Positions 21,492 to 31,500 of a stretch of DNA of 64,000 nt are shown in pieces (the first letter of the stretch is position 1; each line of letters starts with the position of its first letter). Position numbers and translations under genes: made by a program. The notes beneath the pieces were generated by a model. It had not been told where the DNA came from. It was given only the letters and a program-made list of their open reading frames with translations, and searched no databases. The stretch is from Cladorrhinum sp. PSN259 (taxonomy: Eukaryota; Ascomycota; Sordariomycetes; Sordariales; Podosporaceae): contig MU867064.1 in the NCBI GenBank assembly GCA_033725935.1, forward strand, positions 682,001-746,000, written 5' to 3'.

Positions 21492-23184
21492 CTAATAGCT
21501 CGAGGGTTTTTGCCCATAAATGATGTGCAAGGGCATGTACAGCAGGTTGCTGTTATCTTTGTAAGCCTTCCTCACCTCGACGAGAAATATTTCAACGTCG
21601 CCGGGCGACCACCCACATCCCCTGGTCAAAGGCCCCAACGCGATGGCCTGAATACCATCTGTGAGGATCGTCCGCCAGTATAGCCCAACAGTCTTGAGCA
21701 CTTTGTTCTTTGGCCATGTGCCGAGGGGAATTTGCAGCACCCGCTCTGTTACGTTAACGAAGCCAGCCTCGCGCATCATAGTCGAAAGGCCACCGTTTGC
21801 AACGGCATGGAACGTTTTGACACCCAATTTGGTCAGTCCCTCATTTATTAGAGACCAGTATTGGGCCACCGGGTGATCCGGTGCCATGCTACCGTTGGAT
21901 GATATCGGGAAGTGGTGGACTTCCTGCATCTCAAACCAACCACCGGGACGGATATGTCTAAGTTGATGTTAAAGGCAAAATTAGCGTTTGCTCGTGGAAA
22001 GGGGATGTGCGCGACTAACTCTAAGGCTCTTCTCATGAGCCTGGGCCAGTTCTTTATCCCCATTACCGTATGTCTAGAATGAATATAGTCAAAGTGATTT
22101 CGGGGGTGCAGCCAACTTCAAAGCACAAATGTTAGCCAAACTTCACCAGTCTGCGAGTGTCAGTAAACGGCAAAGATCAGACATACGGGCTTCTGTAAGA
22201 AATGTCAGCATATTGTACTGCAAGAAAGTTCCGTATTCAACATACTCGACATCATCTACCATGAACCTCACATTTGGAGGTACCCAATCAGGCTGAATTG
22301 GACTAAGATCAACGCCCAAAACGTTGGCACTTTCAAATAGATCACCCACTACATTAAGAAGTCAGTTTTGAGAAAACCCCAACACCAAAATGGGCACAGA
22401 ATGACTGACTCTCAATTGCCCAGATTCCCGTCCCAGTACCAATGTCGAGTATCTGCTGCGGTCTGTTCCCTATCGGTGCAAAATGAAGCTGCTGGCCGCA
22501 AAGCATCTTGACCATAGAATGCTTCATGTCCTCGCGCTGTTGCTCCACGTCGTCATTGGGGAAATTATAATGACCCTCTCGGAACTTGTGATAGCGCCGC
22601 CCGTTTTCGTATATATAGTCACGCACACTCTCGGCAAGAGATGTTGACGCGTTAGTAGCGGTGTCGGATCCATAGCCATCATCGGTGCCAACATCGTCGC
22701 TGTCGATAATAATACTCCCCTGCTCGGCCTGTGCAGCCGCTGCCTGCTCCTCCAAAGCATATGGATTCTCATCGTCATTGCCGCCGCCATTGTCATTCCT
22801 GTTCGGCGCATCATAGGTGGCACGTTGAGACATGCTGGAATCACCGCCACGCACACTTTCGACAAGACTAGGCACGGACGTTGAAGGTGTAAAATCCCTG
22901 GATTCCGAGATGTCTACAGACGATGAGAAGCCGGAGCTCCCTCCTCCGGTGGAGAAAGAGGGCCGGCCCGCTGTTGGGCTTGATGACCGTTCGATCGACG
23001 TGCCGCTGGCATTTGGGGAGGAGTCATGTGCGGCAATTATAGGATGCAGTTGCTTTGTAGACACAGGTTCGGGAAGAGCGTCGTCTTTATGTGTTGCCTG
23101 CTTTACTGTAGATTCCGATACCGCCACCGATAAGACCGGCTCACCATCGTGCTGCTTTTGTTGTGGTTGCGGTGGTTGCTCCAT
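21492..23184 (-). CDS. LaeA-like SAM-dependent methyltransferase (TAM-type)
   Basis: Fungal methyltransferases of this type include the secondary-metabolism regulator LaeA and many uncharacterised relatives. This one is a relative, not demonstrably LaeA. Exons on the minus strand are 22410-23184, 22246-22348, 22187-22192, 22020-22115 and 21492-21957, giving 481 residues. The first 190 residues are disordered and rich in Ser, Pro, Asn and Asp. The folded part starts at about 195 (YIYENGRRYHKFREGHYNFP). SAM motif I is ILDIGTGTGIWAIE near residue 245, then LGVDLSPIQPDWVPPNVRF, HFDYIHSRHTVMGIKNWP and RPGGWFEMQEVHH, all in family order. The model needs a 6-nt third exon to produce the expected DDVESPWL junction. 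Skipping it gives DDVDWL, also in frame. A TATA-like element lies about 113 bases upstream of the ATG. The methyltransferase call is firm; the substrate is unknown. Confidence 0.85.
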
Positions 23185-24680
23185 CGCTTTGCACTACGTG
23201 TGACCAGCAAGGGACACTCGAGAGCAGGTGCCGAAAGGGGACAAAAGAGAAAACGAGAATAAAAGCGAAACTTCAAAACGATCAACCAAATAAAAGCTAT
23301 ATATATAAAGGCCAATGTGCAGAACCGAGGTGACAATGACACTGGGGTCCTCGGGTGTGTGTCCACTGCCGAGATAGGTAGTGCTCGGCCGGCAGGTCGG
23401 ACTCTGGTGAACGATCACTGGTGAGCGGCCGTGTGAGGGTGAGCCGCTGTAACGCTATATAACTTCAGTCAGTATAGATAGCAACTTCTTTGGAGGTCTC
23501 GACGGAGCGGCTGACCTTTGAGAGAAACCAGGAATCCCCCAGATTTAAAAGCCCGACCGCTCGCCGGGGGGGAAGTGCGCAGCCAAAATTGCGTCGGTAC
23601 GGGAACCCCTGTTTAGTGATCTTTGGTACGTGGGGAAGGGACTGCGAAGTGGGGACGAAGGCGTCAAAGCTTGCTAGTTCCAGGGACATCCCATCCTGGT
23701 AATCTACGCCGTACAGTGAGCTCTGCGGGAGCATGAATATCTGAGAGAATGGAGGGGTTGCAATGGTTGTGGCCGACACAGTGGATGCCACCTGGAATGG
23801 TTGCTTATTTTGAGAGACTACGCATGCAAGATTTCGGGGATGCCAAGCAAAAAATGGTTCGGAGGCTTGTTTCCATCCAGAGAATGGAAGGCCGGGAATG
23901 GAAATTCTCGCAGTGTGGACGGGAGGGGGGGCAGGAACCAGGAACGCAAGAAGGTCGAAGCTCGGAGCGATTGGCTCGGACCTCTCACGGTCCTGTAGTA
24001 CAATTATCAGCCAGGATGCGCGCGATCGCGCAGATGACATGCACCTGTGGACCAGACGTTAAAAATCCAGTGGTTTTCATGGACGGAAAGTCAAATGATA
24101 CCATCACATGTAATTGCCCGTGCTGCAACTGGAAGGACTGAAAAGAGGAGGTTCAAGTTGAAGCTGAGAAGGTGAGGAATAAGTAGAAATCGAAATGGAA
24201 GGTGTTTGCCGCTCCGCTCAGCGTATGTGTGTTCTTGGTCAAGTTTAGTTATGGGATCCCAGCTTCTGTCAAGTTCCTGATACCTATCCAGGCCTCACTT
24301 GAAATCAACTAAATTGTCAGTGCTGACAGCTGAGATGATGTGGGACCCGTTGAGCACTAGCCACACCGTGGCTAATTGTTCAGCTTGAACGTGGGTCTGT
24401 GCTGGAGCTTCAGCCTCATCCCTCCTGCAGCTTGGGTCCCCTCTCAGTGGCGGGCAGGCAGAGCAAACTGACGTGGGCCTGCTGAAGCCTTGGCTGGCGG
24501 CGGCATAGCATTCAACTTCAACAGCTACCAAACCAAACCATAGCAACACCACCAACGCTTGACAGCCTCACCTGTTTTATTTTTCTACATACCCCATGCG
24601 CATTGTCCACAGCGGGCATCACGCAATCTCAATTTAACAACCTCAAGTACAGGCATTTTAATACATAGTCGCTTCTCACA
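23185..24680. other. Divergent promoter region between the LaeA-like gene and rpn5
   Basis: A minus-strand frame of 191 codons covers 23465-24040 but has no recognisable motif or splice support, so I treat the stretch as noncoding. Part of it must hold both promoters. Confidence 0.5.
23297..23310 (-). promoter_or_regulatory. TATA-like element of the LaeA-like methyltransferase gene
   Basis: Reading the minus strand gives CTTTATATATATAG, about 113 bases before the ATG. This is a plausible TATA box with a leader of some 80 bases. Confidence 0.35.
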
Positions 24681-26358
24681 ATGGCGGACGCTGCGTTCAA
24701 GCCCGAGAAGGACTACTCGAAGGAGGTGGACACACAGCTCCCCCAGGCCGAGCAGCTCGCAAAGGTACCTTATCTCGCCACATCTGCGCATTCATCAGCA
24801 TTCTCCTGACATTAATATTCTTCCAGACAGACATTCAAGCCGCTATCGAGAAACTATCCGTCCTCGAGAAGCAGACTCGTCAGGTAGGTTGATATTTCAT
24901 TCGCAGGTCGCCCGCCGCCAAGACTAATTACCTGAGCAACAGGCTTCTGATCTTGCCTCGACATCACGAATCCTCGTCGCCATTGTCACCATCTGCAAGG
25001 ATGCCGGCGATTGGGCCCTTCTTAACGACCAGACTCTCGTTCTCTCCAAGAAGCATGGCCAACTCAAACAGGCCATCACCAAGATGGTGCAAACCGTCGT
25101 GGGATTTTTAGACCAGACACCCAGCCTAGAGGCCAAGCTCTCTGTCATCGAAACTCTCCGCACCGTTACAGAGGGCAAGATCTTCGTCGAGGTTGAGCGC
25201 GCTCGCGTGACCAAGATTCTTTCCGACATCAAGAAAGAACAGGGCGATCTCAAGGCGGCAGCCGACATCCTGTGCGAGCTCCAGGTTGAGACATTTGGCT
25301 CCATGGCACGGAGAGAAAAGGTTGAGTTTATTCTTGCCCAGGTCGCGCTCTGCATCGAGATTGGCGACTGGACACAGGCGGGCATCCTGAGCCGCAAGAT
25401 CAGCACCCGTTATCTGGCACGGAAACCCAAGAAGACGCCAGAGCAGCTGGAAAAGGAGAAGAAGGAGCGCGAGAAGAAGGCCAAGGCTTCTGGTGAGGAT
25501 ATTCCAGAGCCAGTGGAGGATGATGTCACAGATCTGAAGCTTCGCTACTACGAGCAGCAGATCATGCTAGCCAAGCACGATGCCAAGTATCTCGAGGTGT
25601 GCAAGCATTACAGACAAGTGTTGGATACGGAGGCCGTGGAGGAAGATCCAGAGAAGCTGCGGGCGGTGAGTCACAACCTCATAATGCTGTTGCCAAATAA
25701 TTATGTCTAATGTTATTGACTGCAGGTGCTACAACGAATCATCTACTTCATCATTCTTGCGCCACACGACAACGAGCAGCACGACCTACTCCACAGAATC
25801 CACAAAGATTCGCGAAACGGAGCAATTTCAGAGGATGCAGAGCTTCTGAAGCTGTTCACAGTGCACGAGCTCATGCGGTGGCCTGAAGTTTCCAAAATAT
25901 TCGGGCCACACATCTGTAACACCGAGATTTTTGATGCAGCGAAGGGGCAATCTGGGGACGAGAAGGCCTTTGAGAGATGGCAGGATCTGCGCAAGCGTGT
26001 GATTGAGCATAACGTTCGTGTGGTGGCCAAGTATTACACGCGCATCCAGATGCCCCGTCTTACACAACTGCTGGATTTGACCGAGGACGAGACGGAAAAG
26101 TACATTAGCGATTTGGTGACATCCAAGACTGTGTACGCCAAAATTGATCGGCCAGCTCGCATCGTCAGCTTTGCTAAGCCACGCGACGCTGATGACATCC
26201 TAAACGAGTGGAGTTTCAACATGAAGAGCTTGTTGGGCCTACTCGAGCGGGTCGACCATCTGATCACGAAGGAGGAGATGATGGCGACGATTCAACCGGG
26301 AGTCAAGTCGAAGAAGGGCAAAGACGCCAAGGGCAAGAATTCGAGGCGGGCGCCTTAG
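24681..26358 (+). CDS. rpn5: 26S proteasome regulatory subunit Rpn5 (lid, PSMD12)
   Basis: Rpn5 is a scaffold of the proteasome lid that contacts the Rpn11 deubiquitinase and the base. Four exons (24681-24764, 24827-24883, 24943-25665, 25726-26358) encode 498 residues, the usual length. The N-terminal TPR-like helices include LVAIVTICKDAGDWALL and KIFVEVERARVTKIL. A Lys/Glu-rich loop sits near residues 250-275. The C-terminal PCI domain includes RVVAKYYTRIQMPRLTQLLD and TVYAKIDRPARIVSF, and a short basic tail ends the protein. All introns keep the frame with GT-AG ends. The first two exons are 28 and 19 codons. The ATG at 24681 gives MADAAFKPEKDYSKEVDTQ, a typical start. Confidence 0.94.
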
Positions 26359-26970
26359 GAACAGCTCACAACTACCTGTCAGCGCTCTTGAGGCTGTCGG
26401 TGGCCTTTGTTTGCTTGCGCAGAGAAGGCTGTATGTTACGTGACAAGGACAGGAAATAGATTTCAAAGCGGCAAAAATTGAGCTCCTAAGCGAGCTACCT
26501 TGCGGCGTGTACGTGTGGCCTCCGTCCCCCCGGGGGGGGGGCTAGACAAATCGAAGACAGGCCAATGCAGAGATCGTTGGTTTGAATTTGGTTTATAAGA
26601 GATATTCAAATTGTGACTTGTGTGTTGTTTAACAAGCTGTGACGAGAGGTATACGAATTATCGGGATGAGTTTCCATGCATGAACGCCCTAGCTCTCAGT
26701 TTTCAAGATCAATTCAGAGCTCATTTTGGACAAGTCGAGGGCTCCATTACCTGAGCCTTTGGCTGTATCTGTCGCTTGGTGTGTATTGTAGGAATGTATT
26801 CAGTGTCTAGCGTACATGGGCGCCAAATGCGATGACATCATCAACTAATTGGTTAACTTCTTGGCTTTAGGGATACTTACCCCTTGCTGTGTTCCGTTAT
26901 CCCACCACCAACTAATCATGCTTCTTGCACTAGTAGATCATACTGGAGGCAATATATTCGATTTCATATA
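26359..26970. other. Intergenic between rpn5 and the next gene
   Basis: A palindromic CCCCCC-GGGGGGGGGG tract sits at 26526-26541, just past the rpn5 3' end. No gene was found. Confidence 0.5.
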
Positions 26971-28295
26971 ATGGCTCTCAAGAAGAGCCGCACTGTCAGG
27001 AAACCAGTCCTTCCCCATTGTGTGGACAGCCCAAACTTTGAGCCCTCGAAGGCATTTGCGGATAAGGAAACACGTGAAGAGGCGCTGAAAGCACTGCACG
27101 AAGAAAACAATTTCGACAAGGCAATACGGGCGTGGTTTGGAATTCCAAAGGGGGATGAATACGTGTACCATGCCGTTGCTAGTGTCACGTTGGGACAGGT
27201 ACAGAGAGCAGTTGAGGTGGGGAAGGGTAAGGGGTTGTGTGCGTGGTATGAGAATAGAGGTGGGTTAGATGGGCAAGAAGTAGTGAAGGTGAGCCCCGAG
27301 ATGTCTTAGGTACATGCAGATCTTTTTTATTTATTTCCCACATGGCGACTGACTTGTTTCGATGGTTCAGCCCTCGTTGCCGAATTCATCAGATATCACG
27401 GCCTACACCAACATCTTCTCGCCTTCTTCGTCACCCCCATCAGCCCTCAAGTCGTTTTCCGCCAATGCAAAGAAGTCTTCTATCAGAGCCACGGTCGCTT
27501 CCCATCTTGCTTCAAAGCGGTACATTCATCCTGACTTGGTGACTACCTTGAAGATACCAAAGTCCAAAACCCCTCCTGTCAACCCTTATCTAGATTTTTG
27601 GGCCTGGTCGTGCCAGGCGGTAGGCTGGTGCGGTCCCGTGCCAGGCCAGAAGCTGAGAGGACACCATCTACTGCCGGTCTTGATGCATCATTTCGGGTGC
27701 GCGATCCCTAGCCATGAGGCGCTCAGCACTCTCAAAATAATGGGGAAGGGGAGGACGGTTCTGGATATTGGATCGGGCAACGGTTATTGGAGTTGGATTT
27801 TGAGAAATGGGTACGGAGTTAGCACAGTGGCTGTTGATAACGGTCAGAGTGAGTGGTGAGTTGAATTCGCGTGATCTCTAATGGACCACTGGACAGGGGA
27901 CGACTGACAAAGTACACAATAGGAGAGTCAACTATCTCCCCTCTGAGACGATCTGCCAGACGGGTACAGAATATCTCGCCTCATTGACAAGCCACAAAGA
28001 TACGATCATGATGCTTGTGTACCCTGTTGTGGGCGGGGCTGTTTCAGGGACCGTGGAAGGGTCGTTTACTCGAGAGTTGATGGACACTTACAAAGGGGAT
28101 ATCGTAGTCGTTGTAGGGACCCAAAACCATAATGGGTATACAGGATTCAAGGATATGACGTTTGACGAGTATATGGGCAAGGAGCAACAACACAATGGAT
28201 GGGTGAAGGTTGTGCAGATACCCTTACCGAGTTTCGCAGGGAAGGATGAAGCGATGTATGTTTATCAGCGGGGAGGGGTGGCGCCAGCTCCTTAG
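26971..28295 (+). CDS. Uncharacterised fungal protein with a methyltransferase-like SAM-binding motif
   Basis: Three exons (26971-27288, 27371-27855, 27923-28295) give 391 residues through 82- and 67-nt introns. A glycine-rich motif, TVLDIGSGNGYWSWIL, lies near residue 235 and resembles motif I of Rossmann-fold methyltransferases. Further on, DTIMMLVYPVVGGAV, then IVVVVGTQNHNGYTG, look like the later strands of the same fold. The N-terminal third includes AIRAWFGIPKGDEYVYHAV, which does not fit a known domain I recall. I infer a SAM-dependent enzyme, but no substrate-site residues can be named. It is convergent with the polyketide synthase gene, with only 239 bases between the stops, so it is the nearest neighbour of that gene and may or may not act with it. 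Confidence 0.75.
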
Positions 28296-28534
28296 AAGGG
28301 CGAACGAAATCGGAAAGTCACAACAGAAGTCTCTTTGGGTTCGGAGTCAACTGAATGCTTAAGCAAGTACCTAAAAATGGCCTAAGGATTTCAAACAAGA
28401 TTCAGAATAAGGCCGAGGTCGTAAAAAAGGCAGGGGGGAGAGGAAACAAGAAAAAAAAGAAAAAAAGAAGAAAAAAGGCCCTCGCGGGTCTACCATTTAC
28501 TATCCCGCCTGTTTATGCCCATCCGAAGTTTCTC

Positions 28535-31500
28535 TTAAGACCAATCCACATCCCCGAGCCCATCAGCCCTTTTAATGACCTCCTCGCAAATCTTCCTTAC
28601 CGGCATCCCATTAATTCCCATCCCCACCGACACCCCTGTGGCTCTCTTCAGCCATCCATCTATACTCGCCCCTCTCATTGAATCACTCCCCAGCTCAGCC
28701 GGCGTCATCCCCCATTTCACATCCTGCACCCTCAAATTTGGCAGTATACTCACAATCGCCTCAATAAGCGCCTTCATCAGCTTCTCAATTGCCTCTTTCT
28801 TAGTGTTGGCCTTCCGGATAACTTGTCTCAAATCCTGAGGAGGAGTAGCAGCACCGCCGTCACTGCCACTACCCATGTCTGCCGACGTCGTTATCGAAAA
28901 GTCCACATCTACCCTGTTCAGCACCGAGAACAGCGCGGTGCGAGCCCAAAACGGATCAGCCACTCCATTCTGCTGTGCCAGCCCTCCAGTCCCAACACCT
29001 ACGACGACCTGTGCCGGAATAGGCTCGTCCTTGATGCCGTAGCCTGAAATCGCCCGCTCGAGCATGAAGAGCATATCCCGCTGACGGATTCCAAAGAACC
29101 CTGAAGATCTGAGTCGGTCCATCGTCTCCGCATCCGCCGCCATGCCTGCACCGATGATTGGGCCGAGATCTAAAGACACGGTATGTAAGCGGAGGGTTAA
29201 GCTTCTATGGCGAGCCAGTGCGTCCTGGAAGGTGTTTCCTGCGGAATAGTTTGCCTGCCCGCGGTTGCCAATCACGCCCGAGGCTGACGAAAGAAATATT
29301 AAGAAGTTGATGTCTTTTGGCAGAACATTATGGAGGTTCCAGGACCCGGCTGTTTTGGGGTTGGTAGCCGTTGTCCAGTCCTCGTAGTTAATATTTTGGT
29401 AAGCAGCGTCCTGAAAGTTTTCTTGGTTAGTCTATGAACCTGATCCAACAAAAGCTGATGTAAATAGATTATACTCACCCTTAGAACACCTGCCGCATGA
29501 ATGACACCTCTTATTCTGAGACTCTTCTGTTTCTCAAGATCCTCTACGAGACCGTAAACCTCCTTTGCCTTACAAATATCCACAGCGTAAGAATGTATTT
29601 TCGCTCCGCCGTTCTCCTGGAGTTTCTGGAATCTTTGCTCTGGTCTATTTCCCTGGGGTGTCCCAGATCGGGATATCAGAGCAATATTCTCAGCCCCTTG
29701 CTTCAGAAGCCAGTCTGCAATGCTCAGACCTAGACCACCGAACCCGCCAAAGATAAGGTAGACACCGCTACTACTGATATTGGGGTGATGAGCAATGGGA
29801 TCCTGCTCCTCCGTATCCTCAGACGGGACCTTTTCAATAGCTTTATTCAATCCACCCAGTAGCATGAGGCGCGGGATGTAGCACTTGCCACCACGTTCGG
29901 CGTACTCCATGTCTGTGTCAATAGAGTCTGGACCAAGGACCGAAGAAGTTGCCAGCTCCTTAATCACCCTTGCTGTTTCGGCCGACAGCCTTTCGCTCAC
30001 GTCAAGATCCAGGCATACAATTCGCTTGTGGCTATCTTCAGATCGTACTGTCCTTGCCCAGCCCAGAAAAGGGGAAGACAGAAAATTCTCGCAACTCATC
30101 TGGGCCCCACTGGTCACCCACAGTAGTCGGTTTGACTTTTCAAGCAGGGACTTGACCATACTGTACTGGTCCTCGTCCATACCAAAGACAAAGCCATCTG
30201 GGTGTTCTAGTTCGACGAGTGAGATGATGATTTCGTCGATGTCGTGTGGCTGCGATTCAACCCAAGTCGATGTAAACGTGTTGATGACAGGAGACCAGCC
30301 GCAGTTTCTAAGATACTCACTAAGATCCTCCGTGATGGTTGAGGTGGTACGGTTAGAGCTGAGCAAGATGAGTTTCCCCCCTCCCAGGGGTCCGGAAGGT
30401 GGGCTCAAATTCAAGATCGCGTCCAAACCGAAAGGTTGAGAATGGGATGACAGATCTGACTGAAGAAATTTACCCAGAGGACGCAAAAGTTTCTGCAGAT
30501 CCTCTTTTGAAGGGACAATTGTGTCTGTATCACGTAGTATGAGGTCGTATATCCCGGCTTCAGGAACCATCAGCAGATCTGGCGCTCGAAAGTTCACAAG
30601 ATGTCGGTATTCTTGTCCTTGTCCAAGACCTCGTATTGCTTCAAGGTAGACTTCCTCCGAGGTAGAGCTGATGGTGTAATTCCCAAGTCGAGGTGACCCA
30701 GGCGATGCCCCTAAAAGAATGTTGAGAGCTGTGGAAATGAGCCGCGGATCTTCACTTTGATGCAAGATAGATGCGCCTGGATACTTGTGGGCAAAGAGAT
30801 CCAGCCAAACTTCCCAGTCCTCGAATTCAGCACCCCTTACATCTTCCTTCCAGATGACTGTTGATGCAAGATGTCGACTATTGGGCAAAAAACGTCTTCC
30901 GGTAGCTGAGCTGATCCGTTGAACTTTGAGTCCAAGAACCTCCACGATATGCGCGGGTTCAGCAATATCTCTTGCGGTGCCAGGACAGTGCCAAACGTCG
31001 ATATTGGCAGATAACTCTTGATCCTTCAGTTTAGTAGCTTTGGCTACACTGAGAAAGGCAGAGTCAGGTCGTGAGGTAATGCTGGCAGCAACTCGAATGC
31101 TCTCAATGTAGGTAGGAATCATTGCACCAGCCTCCGCGGTCATAGCTGTCTGAAATATGGAGTCTAGAGTAGCAGGATGAATGAGGTGATCAAATTCAAA
31201 TCGCTCTGGCATCTGTGGGGTTATGTCAGGGATCAAGATTGATGCCCAAGACTCATTGCGATTTCTAGTGTCATCACTGTGGCCGATGTCTACAATGTTT
31301 CGGAATGAGGGCCCGTACTTCATTCCTATGACATCTAGGTCCTCGTAGAACTCAAACGAACGCTGTGAGCGTATTTCATCCTGAAATTCTCTTTGGAGGA
31401 TGCGCCTGTGGTATCTATCAAGAGCTTTCGTAGGTAGACGAACGCTCTTGCTCTGCTTCCCATTGTGATGCAAGAAGCGGATGACAAATTTACCCTTGGC

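Noticed and set aside
23465..24040. 191-codon minus-strand frame upstream of rpn5
   Set aside because: No recognisable domain or signal peptide and no splice continuation; composition does not differ from surrounding noncoding DNA. It could be revived by transcript data.
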